A stretch of DNA of 64,000 bases from Roseovarius indicus (GCF_008728195.1 NZ_CP031598.1:3286001-3350000); one strand, 5' to 3'; shown: positions 43,723 to 53,378, numbered from the stretch's first letter. Program-made: numbers and translations. Notes: generated from the sequence alone by a model not told the origin.

Positions 43723-44541
43723 TTGTTCAATTCCACACCCATCCTGCTCCGTCGCGGGCCGGGCGATCACCGCCATGTGCTCGCAGCCGGGGCCGCCCAA
43801 ATGCACCTGCTGGCGGGCCTCGCCCACGAGGTCGTCCGACGCCTGGCCTACCAGGAACGTGACGCGGCGCGCATTCGCCAGGGCCCGCCCACGCATCAGG
43901 TCGAACGGCTCTGCGAGGCGCTGATCGCCACCGGCGACACCGCCGACGCCGAAGAGATCCTCGCCGAGATCGCCCGCGGCGAAAGCTTCGAAACCCTCTG
44001 CCTGCAATATCTCTCCGCCGCCACGCGCATGCTGGGCGACTGGTGGCTCGAAGACCGCGCCAGCTTCGCGCAGGTCACCACCGCCACCGGCAAGATCTTC
44101 GAGATCCTGCGCAAGGCCGACGCCCCCGCCACCGCCGCCGCCCGCCCGACCGACGTGACCGTCGTCTTCGCCTCCGTGCCGGGCGAACAGCACACCCTCG
44201 GCGTCCGCATGGCCGCCGATCTCTTCCGCGGCGACGGCTGGGAGATCGCCCTCAAGCTGGGCTACACCCAGGATGAACTGATCGCCGAAATCCGCAAGCT
44301 GAAGCGCTGCATCGTCGGCCTCTCCATCGGCGGGCGCCACTCGCTCGACGCGTTGGGCGACGTGGTCACCGCGCTGCACACCCACTGCCCCGAGGCGGTG
44401 ATCGTGGTCAGCGGCCAGGATATCGAAGAGCTCCGCCCCCACCTTGCCGCCATGGGCCTCGACGGGATCGCCGGCGAATTGCAGGAAGCCAAGACCACCA
44501 TCTCCGCCCTCTGGGACCGCGAGATGACCCGGCCCAAATAG
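43723..44541 (+). CDS. B12-binding AerR/CarH-like sensory protein without DNA-binding domain
   Basis: A 272-residue protein. The helical cap region (about 60-135) has LGDWWLEDRASFAQVTTATGKIFEILR, matching the W-x-x-D...VT pattern of cobalamin-sensor cap domains. The B12-binding domain (about 143-265) has the E-x-H-x-x-G motif in PGEQHTLG, with H157 as probable lower cobalt ligand, and later SIGGRHSLD and VVSGQDIEE. The TTG start at 43723 is supported by GGAGGAG at 43712-43718. It has no HTH, like AerR/PpaA antirepressors of photosynthesis genes and unlike CarH. Next to a phytochrome it may be a second, blue/green light or redox sensor; that is inference. Confidence 0.82.
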   Translation: MFNSTPILLRRGPGDHRHVLAAGAAQMHLLAGLAHEVVRRLAYQERDAARIRQGPPTHQVERLCEALIATGDTADAEEILAEIARGESFETLCLQYLSAATRMLGDWWLEDRASFAQVTTATGKIFEILRKADAPATAAARPTDVTVVFASVPGEQHTLGVRMAADLFRGDGWEIALKLGYTQDELIAEIRKLKRCIVGLSIGGRHSLDALGDVVTALHTHCPEAVIVVSGQDIEELRPHLAAMGLDGIAGELQEAKTTISALWDREMTRPK

Positions 44542-44547
44542 CCCCGC

Positions 44548-46008
44548 CTAAAGCACCGCGTGCCAGACCTCCCGCCGCCAGTCCGACCCCGCAAAGGGCC
44601 GCCCGGCCTCGGTTCCGGCACACACCACCCCGCCAAAACACAGATCACTATCGGCCCGCATCTCCACCCGGTGCCCCAGCGCCCTCAGATGCTCGGCCTC
44701 CGGATGCCCGTCCGCCACCAGCAATGCGCCATCCTCGCTCCGCCACCGCGGCGCATGGATCGCGGCGGCCAGATCCTCGCCCGCCACACCCGTCTTCGCC
44801 AATATCTGCAACAGCGTCTGCACCTGCCCGTCCGCCCCCGGCGTCGCCAGCGCAGTCACGCTCTCCCCCGACCGCGAAATCATCGGCGCCAGCGTATGCA
44901 CCGGCCGCTTCCCCGGCCCCGCCGCATTCGCCCCACCGGTGAACCCTTCGGCCCGGTTGTTCAGCACGAAGCCCCCTTCCGGCACGAAGATGCACGACCC
45001 GAAACTGTCGAACACGCTGACCAGCGACGAACAGACCATGCCGTCGGCATCCGCCGTCGCCACACCCGCCGTATGCAGATAGGCCCTCGGCCCGCCCCGC
45101 CCAGAGGCCCGCCGCAAGTCGATCTCCAACCGCTCCCGCAACAGCGCATCCCCCTCGGCCACCCGGTCACGAAACTGGAAACTCGCCTCCGTCAGCTCGA
45201 CACAGAGATGATCGAGCGACGCCGCGTCGCCGATCTTCACCCCCTGCATGCCCTGCAAACTCATCGCCAGCAGCACGCCCTGCGTCATCGGCGGCTGCAC
45301 CTCCACCGTACCGCCCTGCCAGCCCACGCTCACCGGCGCACCCAGCTCACTGCGATGCGCCGCCAGATCTGCCGCCGCCAACAGCCCGCCCTGCCCCTGC
45401 ACGGCCCGCGCGATGGCGTCGGCCATATCGCCCGCATAGAACGCCTCCCGCCCCTCGGCCCCGATCCGTTCCAGCAGCGCGGCAATCTCCGCCTGTACCA
45501 CCGGCCCGCCGCCGGCCCCTTCACGCACGACACCCCAACCCTGCGCGCCGCCCCGCGCCAGCCTCTCCGCTTGCTCGGCAATCGCCCCCCGGTCGCCAGT
45601 GCAAATCGGGCAGCCCGCCCGCGCCAGTTCCACCGCCGGCGCCAGGCACGCCGCTAACGGCAACCGCCCGAACCCCGCATTCGCATCGCACCACCCGGCC
45701 ACAAGCCCCGGCACCGTCACCGACAACGCCGCCGAGGTCACGCTCGCAAACCCCGCATCCATCGGCGCCGCCCCGGTTCCGTTCACCGCCCGCGTGCCCC
45801 GGCTCGGATCATGCACCAGCGCCAGCATGTCGCCGCCCAGCCCGCAACTGGCCGGCGCCACCACCGCCAGAACCGCCTGCGCCGCGATCATCGCGTCGCA
45901 GGCATTGCCACCCCGGCCCAGCACCGTCAGCCCGGCCTCCACGGCCAGCGGATGCGCCGCCGAAACGCCGCCTGTTTCTCCTGTCGTGATCTGTCGGACG
46001 CTCTGCAT
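44548..46008 (-). CDS. Gamma-glutamyltransferase-like Ntn hydrolase
   Basis: A 486-residue member of the gamma-glutamyltransferase family, somewhat shorter than E. coli Ggt. The N-terminal part has SAAHPLAVEAGLTVLGRGGNACDAMIAAQ and GLGGDM. The predicted nucleophile Thr lies in LHTAGVATADADGMV, but the usual TTH is replaced by TAG. FVLNNRAEGF and TLAPMI follow. No signal peptide is seen, so it may be cytosolic, unlike classic Ggt. It lies 65 bases downstream of the amidase gene, at the end of the ABC transporter block, which suggests hydrolysis of an imported gamma-glutamyl or related amide. Substrate unknown. Confidence 0.85.
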   Translation of the reverse strand: MQSVRQITTGETGGVSAAHPLAVEAGLTVLGRGGNACDAMIAAQAVLAVVAPASCGLGGDMLALVHDPSRGTRAVNGTGAAPMDAGFASVTSAALSVTVPGLVAGWCDANAGFGRLPLAACLAPAVELARAGCPICTGDRGAIAEQAERLARGGAQGWGVVREGAGGGPVVQAEIAALLERIGAEGREAFYAGDMADAIARAVQGQGGLLAAADLAAHRSELGAPVSVGWQGGTVEVQPPMTQGVLLAMSLQGMQGVKIGDAASLDHLCVELTEASFQFRDRVAEGDALLRERLEIDLRRASGRGGPRAYLHTAGVATADADGMVCSSLVSVFDSFGSCIFVPEGGFVLNNRAEGFTGGANAAGPGKRPVHTLAPMISRSGESVTALATPGADGQVQTLLQILAKTGVAGEDLAAAIHAPRWRSEDGALLVADGHPEAEHLRALGHRVEMRADSDLCFGGVVCAGTEAGRPFAGSDWRREVWHAVL

Positions 46009-46073
46009 CGGTCTCTTCCATCAAGCCTCGTGGTCACGAAGGAGATACCCGGCCAGCCAAAGCCCCGCCAGCC

Positions 46074-47492
46074 TCAACCGGCGCCCATCACCGCCTCGAT
46101 GAACGCCGCCGCCCGGAACGCCGTGATATCGTCGAAACTCCGCGCCACCACCTGAACGCCCACCGGAATGCCGTTCTCCGCCCGGCCCACCGGCACGGTC
46201 AGCACCGGCAGCACGCCCAGCATGTTGAACGCATGGGTCGTGACCCAGTCGTAATCGGTGTTCAGGCTGACCCCGTTCACCTCCATCCGCTCCCACGGCA
46301 TCTGCTCGGCCCCCACGTCGTTGACCAGCGTCGTCGGACAAAGCAGCGCGTCATGGTCGCGCAACACGGGCTCGAGCTGCGCATAAAGCCGCTGCGCACA
46401 GGCGCGCTCCTCGGCCAGCGCCGACACCCGCGCGCCTTCAAGCTGCTCGCGCTGCCAGACAAGATAGGGCGACAGCTCCTCCGCCCGGTCGGGGAAGTAA
46501 CGGGTGATCGCGTCGCCCAGCATCACCAACGCGTGGTGGCTCGCGGCCTCGGTGATATCCCCGGGCCAGTCGATCGCCGGATGCCCGATCTCGGCCCCCG
46601 CCGCCGCCAGCCGCGCCACCGCTTCGTCCAGAACCCGCCGCACCCCGGCTTCGGGCCCGGTCGGCCCGAGATCGAAGCTGACGGCAAGGCGCGGCCTGCT
46701 CCCGCTGCCCAACCCCTCCGGCACCGCCACCCGCTCCCGCAGGCTGTGCATATCCGCCGCGTGACAGCCCGAGATGACATTCAGCAACAGCGCGCAATCG
46801 CCCACCGTCTGCCCCATCGGCCCGATCACGCTGTAGACATCATGCCCCTCGTCAGGGTCCGGCACCCGCCCATGCGGCGGCTTGTACCCGGCAATCCCGC
46901 ACATCGACGCCGGCACCCGGACCGACCCGGCACTGTCGCCGCCGATGGCCAGCGTGCTCGTGCCTGCCGCAAGGCTCGCCGCCGACCCGCCCGACGAGCC
47001 GCCGGGCGTCACATCCGTATTCCACGGGTTGCGCGTCACGCCCCAGGCCTTGGTCGCCGTGATCCAGCCCATCGCGAATTCCGACGTGGTGCTGCGGGCG
47101 TGCAGGATACCCCCCGCCGCCCGGATCCTTGCCACCACCGGATGATCAGCCTCCGCCACCGGGCTCTCGACCACCCGGCTGCCCCGTGTCGTGCGCCCGC
47201 CCACCTGGTCGTAGACATCCTTCACCGCCACCGTCAGCCCTTCCAGCGGCCGCACCTCGCCACGCCCGCCATAGCGCGCTTCGGCCTCCCTGGCCTGCGC
47301 CAGCGCCGCTTCGAAAAACGTCTCGGTAAACGCATTCACCACCGGCTCCACTCGCTCGGCCTGCGCGATCTGCGCCTCGACCACCTCGACCGGTGACAGG
47401 CTCCGCTCGCGGTACCGCTTCCGCAGCTCCAGAGCAGGCATCCGGCACAGTTCGTCACCGGGCAAAAGGCGCGTGAGGGTCTTCATGGTCAT
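46074..47492 (-). CDS. Amidase signature family hydrolase
   Basis: A 472-residue amidase with the Ser-Ser-Lys triad: Lys in LTVAVKDVYD, the cis-Ser in TPGGSSGGSAASLA, and the nucleophile in IGGDSAGSVRVPASMCGIAGYKP. The length is normal. Two start codons are possible (47492 and 47486). It lies nine bases from the end of the permease gene on the same strand, so it is part of the transporter operon. The family hydrolyses amides, including glutamyl-tRNA amides, indoleacetamide and carbamates; here cleavage of the imported compound is likely, but no substrate can be named. Confidence 0.93.
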   Translation of the reverse strand: MTMKTLTRLLPGDELCRMPALELRKRYRERSLSPVEVVEAQIAQAERVEPVVNAFTETFFEAALAQAREAEARYGGRGEVRPLEGLTVAVKDVYDQVGGRTTRGSRVVESPVAEADHPVVARIRAAGGILHARSTTSEFAMGWITATKAWGVTRNPWNTDVTPGGSSGGSAASLAAGTSTLAIGGDSAGSVRVPASMCGIAGYKPPHGRVPDPDEGHDVYSVIGPMGQTVGDCALLLNVISGCHAADMHSLRERVAVPEGLGSGSRPRLAVSFDLGPTGPEAGVRRVLDEAVARLAAAGAEIGHPAIDWPGDITEAASHHALVMLGDAITRYFPDRAEELSPYLVWQREQLEGARVSALAEERACAQRLYAQLEPVLRDHDALLCPTTLVNDVGAEQMPWERMEVNGVSLNTDYDWVTTHAFNMLGVLPVLTVPVGRAENGIPVGVQVVARSFDDITAFRAAAFIEAVMGAG

Positions 47493-47501
47493 CTGGCCGG
47501 C

Positions 47502-49496
47502 CTAGGTCCGTCCGGCCGTCTTGCGCGAAAGCTGGGCGCTTGTCGCCCGGATCAGCCGGTCGATGATGATCGACAGGAAGGAAATCCCCAAGCCCGCCAC
47601 GATCCCTTCGCCCGGCTGCACCTTGGAAATCGCGATCAACGTGTCATGCTCCAGCCCCCGCGTGCCCACCAGCGCGGTGATCACCAGCATGCCGAAGGCG
47701 AACATCACCGTCTGGTTCACCCCCAGCAGGATATCCGGCAGCGCCAGCGGCAGTTGCACATGCCGCAGCTTCTGCCAGCGCGAACAGCCCGACATCTCGG
47801 CGGCGTCGATATTCGACTTCGTCACCCCCCGGATCCCCTCTTTCGTATAGCGGATCCCCGGCGGCAGCGCGTAGGCCACAATGGCAATGAGGCCGGAGAA
47901 CTCCCCCACGCTGAACAGCATCACCACCGGGATCAGGTAGACGAAATTCGGCATGGTCTGCAGCGTGTCGATCACCGGCGTCACCGCCCGGTCGGCCCAG
48001 TCCGACAGCCCGGCCAGGATACCCACCGGCAGCGCGATGATCAGCGTCAGGATCGTCGCCAGTACAACCAGGTAAAGCGAGGTCATCGCCGCATCCCAAT
48101 AGCCCGTCACCACGATGAACCCCAGCAAGCCCGCGCAGACCGCCGCCAGCCGCCAGCCGCTCAGCGCCCAGCCCAGGAAGGCCACCGCCGCGATGGCCAC
48201 CGCCCACGGCACGCCCAGCAGGAAATCCTTGGTCGGGCGCATGACCGACAGGATGGTGGTATCCCGCACCGCCTTGATCTGGGTGTAGTATGTATCGCTC
48301 ACCCACAGGATCGCGTCGTTCCAGAAATTCCCGGTCGAAATCGTCCAGGCGTCCGGATACTCCCCCAGCGCCGGCACGAACGGCGCCACCAGGACCAATA
48401 CCACGGTCGCCCCCAGACAGATCCACCACGCCCTGTGCCGCTCCCAGAGCGAACCCTCCACCTCCGCATGGCTCGGCCGCCGCAGCGCCGCCGCCTTCGA
48501 CAGCCGGTCCAGCAGCACCGCCATCAGCGTGATCGCGATCCCCGCCTCGACCGCCTCGCCGATGCGCAGCGCCTTCAGCCCTTTATAGACCTCGCCGCCA
48601 AGCCCCCCGGCCCCGATCACCGACGCGATGATCACCATGGCAAAGGTCAGCAAAATCACCTGGTTCAGCCCGATCAGCAGATGCTGCCGCGCCGCCGGCA
48701 GCAACACCGTCCACATCTTCTGCCGCGGCGTGCAGCCCGCCATCGTGCCGAAATCGGCGATATTCGCCGGCACCCGCTGCAGCGCCGCCGTCGTCACCCG
48801 CGCCATGGGCGGCATCGCATAGATCACCGTCGCAATGATCGCCGCCACCGGGTTGAACCCGAACAGCAGCAGCACCGGCACGAGATAGGAAAAGGTCGGG
48901 ATGGTCTGCATCACGTCATAGACTGGCGTCAGAATGCGGTTCGCGGTCTCGCTGCGATAGCCCAGCACGCCCAGCAGGATGCCCAGCACAAGGCTGATCA
49001 GCACGGCAAACACCACCGACGACAGCGTCAGCATGGCCGAGCCCCAAAGCCCGAAGATCAGGAAATAGCCCAGCGTCAGCGCGGTAAAGACCGCCACCCG
49101 CACCCCCGCCAGCCGCCACGCGAACAGCGTGAAACCGGCGCAGACCGCAGGCCAGGGCAGCGGCGGCAGGGTCGTCGCCTCGCCATCCGCCCCGTAGAAG
49201 GTGAACCCTTCCGACAAAAGCCCCTGCGCGATGTCCACCGGCACTTCCAGCAGCCCCGCGAACATCCGCGACACCTCCGACAGGGTCACCCCGCCAAGCG
49301 CCAGGTCATTGACCACATACTTGATCGCATCCGTGCCCCAGGCCGCGATGCCCCAGACCATGCTTTCGGGATAATCCTCCAGCCACGCAGGCAGGCCGAT
49401 GACGCCCGCGGCCACGATGCCGATCAGCACCAGCACCGGCGCCAGCTCGGCCGCCGTCCTGTGCCACCCGCCACGCATGTCGACACTGGCACTCAT
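47502..49496 (-). CDS. Betaine-type ABC transporter permease, double-length
   Basis: A 664-residue permease with two ProW-like BPD_transp_1 domains in one chain (about residues 135-345 and 445-645). Both have the EAA-type loop region (TMAGCTPRQKMWTVLLPAARQ in the first, AEMSGCSRWQKLRHVQLPLA in the second) and repeated DVMQTIPTFSYLVPVLLLFG-like segments. Most bacteria encode one such domain and use a homodimer; the duplicated form occurs in some alphaproteobacteria. It overlaps the ATPase gene by four bases (ATGA). Together with the binding protein it should import a quaternary amine such as glycine betaine, choline or a related molecule. Confidence 0.93.
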   Translation of the reverse strand: MSASVDMRGGWHRTAAELAPVLVLIGIVAAGVIGLPAWLEDYPESMVWGIAAWGTDAIKYVVNDLALGGVTLSEVSRMFAGLLEVPVDIAQGLLSEGFTFYGADGEATTLPPLPWPAVCAGFTLFAWRLAGVRVAVFTALTLGYFLIFGLWGSAMLTLSSVVFAVLISLVLGILLGVLGYRSETANRILTPVYDVMQTIPTFSYLVPVLLLFGFNPVAAIIATVIYAMPPMARVTTAALQRVPANIADFGTMAGCTPRQKMWTVLLPAARQHLLIGLNQVILLTFAMVIIASVIGAGGLGGEVYKGLKALRIGEAVEAGIAITLMAVLLDRLSKAAALRRPSHAEVEGSLWERHRAWWICLGATVVLVLVAPFVPALGEYPDAWTISTGNFWNDAILWVSDTYYTQIKAVRDTTILSVMRPTKDFLLGVPWAVAIAAVAFLGWALSGWRLAAVCAGLLGFIVVTGYWDAAMTSLYLVVLATILTLIIALPVGILAGLSDWADRAVTPVIDTLQTMPNFVYLIPVVMLFSVGEFSGLIAIVAYALPPGIRYTKEGIRGVTKSNIDAAEMSGCSRWQKLRHVQLPLALPDILLGVNQTVMFAFGMLVITALVGTRGLEHDTLIAISKVQPGEGIVAGLGISFLSIIIDRLIRATSAQLSRKTAGRT

Positions 49497-50551
49497 GTCA
49501 CGTCTTCGTTCAGCAACAGCCGGATCACCGTCTTCGCCGCGATCCGCCCGACAAGATTGCCCTCGGCGTCGACCACGTCCGTCGGCCCGTCGGCATTGAC
49601 GATCTGGCCCGCCACATCGCCCACGATATCGGTCTCCTTCACCGGCTCGCCCCGCACGGCCCCCGCCGCCGGCACCATGACAGAACCCACCTTCACCACC
49701 TGCCGGCGCGGGATCTTCCGGGTGAACTTGGCCACGTAATCATCGGCCGGGCTGGTGATCAGCTCTTCCGGCGTGCCAACCTGCACCACCCGGCCCGAAT
49801 GCATGATGGCGATCCGGTCGGCCAGCCGCACGGCCTCTTCGAAATCATGGGTCACGAAAACGATCGACTTCCGCAGCATCCCCTGGATGCGCAGGAATTC
49901 GCTCTGCATCTCCGCCCGGATCAGCGGGTCGAGCGCCGAAAACGGCTCGTCGAGGAACCAGACCTCCGGCTCGGTCATCAGGCTGCGGGCGATACCGACC
50001 CGCTGCTGCTGCCCGCCCGACAGCTCGTGCGGCATGTAGGCCTCGCGCCCGGCAAGCCCCACCATCTCGACCAGCTCGCGCGCCTTCTTCTGCCGCTCGG
50101 CCTTGCCCACCCCCTGCATCCGCAACGGAAAGGCTACGTTGTCGAGCACGGTCAGATGCGGCAACAGCGCGAAATCCTGAAACACCATGCTGACCGCATG
50201 CCGCCGCATCTCGATCAGCTTCTGCGGGCTCGCCCGGCCAAGGTCATAGCCCGCCACCTCAAGCTCGCCCAGCGTCGGCTCGACCAGCCCCGCCATGCAG
50301 CGCAGCAGCGTCGACTTGCCGGAACCGGAAAGCCCCATGATCACAAAAATCTCGTCGCGCCGCACCTGAAGGCTCACGTCGCGCACGGCGGCGATCACCT
50401 CTCGCTCGGCCAGCACCTCGTCGGTGATCTGCCCGGCGTCGCCCTTGGCCAGGGCGCCGGCGGCCTCGCCGTAAAGCTTCCAGACCGCGTCGCACCGGAT
50501 CACCACGTCTTGCTTGGTTTCGCTCGTCATCGAACTCTGCAGGTCCTTCAT
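49493..50551 (-). CDS. Betaine-type ABC transporter ATP-binding protein
   Basis: An ATPase of about 352 residues of the ProV/OpuAA type. Walker A is GLSGSGKST, the signature is LSGGQQQR, Walker B is VWFLDEP, and the H-loop is FVTHDFEEA. A C-terminal CBS-like region follows, ending IRLLLNEDVT. Three starts are possible (GTG 50575, ATG 50551, ATG 50530); I take 50551, although no start has a strong ribosome binding site. It lies between the binding protein gene (about 110 bases upstream) and the permease gene (four-base overlap). Confidence 0.92.
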   Translation of the reverse strand: MKDLQSSMTSETKQDVVIRCDAVWKLYGEAAGALAKGDAGQITDEVLAEREVIAAVRDVSLQVRRDEIFVIMGLSGSGKSTLLRCMAGLVEPTLGELEVAGYDLGRASPQKLIEMRRHAVSMVFQDFALLPHLTVLDNVAFPLRMQGVGKAERQKKARELVEMVGLAGREAYMPHELSGGQQQRVGIARSLMTEPEVWFLDEPFSALDPLIRAEMQSEFLRIQGMLRKSIVFVTHDFEEAVRLADRIAIMHSGRVVQVGTPEELITSPADDYVAKFTRKIPRRQVVKVGSVMVPAAGAVRGEPVKETDIVGDVAGQIVNADGPTDVVDAEGNLVGRIAAKTVIRLLLNEDVT

Positions 50552-50660
50552 GTGATCGGCTACCCTGTCTTGCACCGTTTGCAGCGAAACCGAAACGGCG
50601 CCCTCCCCGGTGATGCCCGCCGGCGCACGACTGACGCCGGCGGGCTCAACTTTCAGGCGC

Positions 50661-51608
50661 TTACTTCAGCCACGCCTGCCAGACGGCCTCGTTCTCGGCC
50701 ATCCACTCGTCGGTCACGGTTTCCAGCGGCACACCGTCCACGTCGACCTTGCGGTAGCCATCGGTCAATTGGCTGTCTTCCAGCTCGAACTTCTCGATGA
50801 TCGCGGCGGCCTCGGGCTCGGCGTCGACGAACTCCTTGTTGGCAAAGAGCCACAGCACGCCGGTCTCGACGTTGCAGTCATGGGTCGCCTCCGGGTTCGA
50901 GCCCCAGGACGGGTCGTCGTGACAGCCCTCTTCGTATTCCGGGAACTCGACGAACTCGCCCTCGTCGCTCATGAAATACCAGTGCGGGGTATAGCCCCAC
51001 GCGATCACCGGCTCCCCCCGGCGCGCGGCGGCCGACACGGTCGCCACCAGCGCCGCGGCACTGCCCGAGGCGATGGGTTCCACGTCGATATCGAAGGCCG
51101 TCGCCATCTCCTCGACCGGCATGATCCAGTCGGCGGGCCCTTCCACGAACCGCGCTTTCGGCGCAGTCTCGGCGGTGGCCAGCGCCTCGATGCAGCCCGG
51201 CTCCTTCAGCGCCTTCCAGTCGGGCAGGCCCGGGCAGACCTCCTTAAGCGACATCGGATACCACCACCCCTCGGCGGTGCTGATCCCGGTCGAGCCCGCG
51301 TTCACGGCCTTGCCGCTCTCGGTCGAGCCCTCGCAAAGCTCCATCGTCGACTGCCAGCACACGGTGTAATGCAAATCGCCCGTCTGGATGCCCGAGAAGC
51401 TGGCGGCATAATCGGCATCGACATACTCGATGTTGTACCCGGCCTTCTCCAGCGTCGCGCCAAGGATGGTCGAGATCAGGTCGGTCGAGGTGTCGCTCAC
51501 GATGGGGATCACCACCGGTTCCGTCCGGTCGGTCGCCAGCGCCGGGGCCGCCGCCGCAAGACAGGCCGCGCCCGCCACTGTCCGGAGTGCATAATTCGTA
51601 AAGGTCAT
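50661..51608 (-). CDS. Betaine/choline-type ABC transporter substrate-binding protein (OpuAC family)
   Basis: A 315-residue periplasmic binding protein with a signal peptide at about 1-25 (ALA-TD). Aromatic segments that could build a cation-pi cage for a quaternary ammonium group are present (CWQSTMELC, EGWWYPMS, WGYTPHWYF). Several cysteines (CPGLPDW, EPGCIEAL, EEGCHDDP, THDCNVE) suggest disulfides. It is the first gene of the transporter operon and follows the XRE-type regulator gene. The ligand could be a betaine, choline, carnitine or an amide derivative; the sequence does not decide it. Confidence 0.92.
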   Translation of the reverse strand: MTFTNYALRTVAGAACLAAAAPALATDRTEPVVIPIVSDTSTDLISTILGATLEKAGYNIEYVDADYAASFSGIQTGDLHYTVCWQSTMELCEGSTESGKAVNAGSTGISTAEGWWYPMSLKEVCPGLPDWKALKEPGCIEALATAETAPKARFVEGPADWIMPVEEMATAFDIDVEPIASGSAAALVATVSAAARRGEPVIAWGYTPHWYFMSDEGEFVEFPEYEEGCHDDPSWGSNPEATHDCNVETGVLWLFANKEFVDAEPEAAAIIEKFELEDSQLTDGYRKVDVDGVPLETVTDEWMAENEAVWQAWLK

Positions 51609-51784
51609 TCGTTACTCCCTGCTATGTAGGCTTTGTTTTTCCCGGCGATCGCGCCCCGCACGCCTTGGCGAGGCGGCGGCACGATCCGCACCGGTCTTGA
51701 TCTTCCAAGCTTACCTAAGCGGCGGAACGCCCGGAAAGAAAGTCTCGCAATGTCGTGCAAAAAGCTACAGGTCGCGACATCCCG

Positions 51785-52618
51785 TCACGACCGGAACACA
51801 TCCCACGGCCGCCCGGTAAAGACCTGCTCCTCCGGGTCGGAATCGTTGCGCGTGGCGTCGAGGATATCAGAGGGAATCGTCGGATCGTCGAGGCTGATCA
51901 GCCCGCATTCCCGGATCTCGGCGCGCACGTCCACCTTGGGCCCCAGCGCTTCCCACACCACGCGGTAACAGGCGATATCGCGCGACATGGCACTGCTCAC
52001 CCCAAGGCTCAGGCCGGTCATCAGCGACGCCTGGTCCATCCGCGACGGGTACAAGATCGTCGTCCACATCATCTGCCCCGCGCGCTTCTCGCGCTCGTGC
52101 ACCATGATCCGCTCGCCATTGTGAAAGGCGATGCCGGTATAGAAGAGCAGGTTCCGCGACCGCCGCTTCGACGCCCCGTAATTCTCGACGTTCCAGATAT
52201 AGACGAAGCCCTTGTCGGAAAACATCCGCATCAGCGAGCGCTGCATCATCCCCGGAAACTCCACCGGGCGGAAGAAGCACTTGTAATAGCCGATATACTC
52301 GGCCATGTCGCGTCGCGCATTGGGGTTCACCCGGTGCAGCTTGGCGATGAAACTGCCGAACGGGTCGATCTCGGGGCCCTGCGGCCGGCGCAGCGAGATC
52401 AGCCGGCTGAAATCGCCCGCCTCCATGTAGATCTCGTGCAGCTCGACCCCGAAGAAATCACAGATATTCCGCAGGTTCCGATGCGACGGCCGGCTCTGCC
52501 CGTTCAGGTAGCGGTGAAACTGCTGCCGGTTGATCGCCAGCTTCTCGCACACCTCGGTGATCGAGTGGGCGTAACTGCACAGCAGGCGCAGATTTTCCGG
52601 AAAACTGTCTTCGGCCAA
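51785..52618 (-). CDS. XRE-family transcriptional regulator
   Basis: A regulator of about 277 residues. The N-terminal HTH covers about residues 5-65 (SITEVCEKLAINRQQFHRYLNGQSRPS, then NICDFFGVELHEIYM). The C-terminal 200 residues contain aromatic and Arg-rich segments and form a ligand or effector domain I do not recognise. I chose the TTG at 52618 because AGGAG lies eight bases upstream; the frame continues open further upstream but runs toward the tRNA-Val gene without coding features. It is encoded just upstream of the binding protein gene on the same strand and probably controls the transporter/amidase block. Confidence 0.85.
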   Translation of the reverse strand: MAEDSFPENLRLLCSYAHSITEVCEKLAINRQQFHRYLNGQSRPSHRNLRNICDFFGVELHEIYMEAGDFSRLISLRRPQGPEIDPFGSFIAKLHRVNPNARRDMAEYIGYYKCFFRPVEFPGMMQRSLMRMFSDKGFVYIWNVENYGASKRRSRNLLFYTGIAFHNGERIMVHEREKRAGQMMWTTILYPSRMDQASLMTGLSLGVSSAMSRDIACYRVVWEALGPKVDVRAEIRECGLISLDDPTIPSDILDATRNDSDPEEQVFTGRPWDVFRS

Positions 52619-52747
52619 GTCGGGCGCTCCTGAGTGGGGTGCGGGGCCAATATGATCCGGAGGGGGCAAACTGTCCAATTCCGCGGGCCCGGCATCACGG
52701 GCAATCCCCGGCGTTCCGGTGCAATTGCTGACAGGACAGGCAGATAA

Positions 52748-52823
<76 letters not shown>

Positions 52824-52904
52824 GGTGACGCGTCTCATACAAAGACCGGCGCGGGCGCGCAAGGGCCAAGGTGACGATTGACACCACCCTTTGCACGCGC
52901 CTTC

Positions 52905-53378
52905 ATGGCAGCCATGAGCTTCGACCCCGAAACCCACTGGACACACCCCGCCCGCCCCTTCGCCGATTTCCGCGTGGGCGAGGTGTTCCGCGCCCCCTCG
53001 CGCACCATGACCGAAGGCATCTTCGCCGCCTTCCAGACGGCCAGCGGCGACAATCACCCGATCCACTATGACCGCGCCTACCTGAAACGCCGCGGCCATC
53101 CCGAGCTCTACGCCCACGGCTACCAGACGCTCATCCAGGCCGCCATCGGCGCCTCGCCCCTGGCGCACGAGATGGGCGACGCCCTCATCGGCTTTCTCGA
53201 ACAATCCAGCCGCTTCCTTGCCCCGGTCTATTGCGGCGACACGCTCTACCCGGCCTTCGAGATCACGGCCCTCACCGAAGGCAGCACCACGGGCGTGATG
53301 GAACTGAAAGTGACCATCCACAACCAGGACAGCGTGCTGGTGGTCGAGGGCATGCAGAAATACCTGCTCACCCTCTGA
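52905..53378 (+). CDS. MaoC-like hydratase
   Basis: A protein of about 157 residues with a hot-dog fold of the MaoC dehydratase type. The catalytic Asp/His motif is ASGDNHPIHYD, followed by HGYQTLIQAAIG. Such enzymes hydrate enoyl-CoA or related thioesters; the specific substrate is unknown. The start is uncertain: ATG at 52905 or 52914, neither with a clear ribosome binding site. The 3' end overlaps the convergent phosphatase gene by 11 bases. Confidence 0.85.
   Translation: MAAMSFDPETHWTHPARPFADFRVGEVFRAPSRTMTEGIFAAFQTASGDNHPIHYDRAYLKRRGHPELYAHGYQTLIQAAIGASPLAHEMGDALIGFLEQSSRFLAPVYCGDTLYPAFEITALTEGSTTGVMELKVTIHNQDSVLVVEGMQKYLLTL

Noticed and set aside
47646..49739. Long + strand open frame opposite the ABC permease gene
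   Set aside because: Its translation is dominated by Arg, Gln and His with no domain; the minus strand encodes a clear permease.
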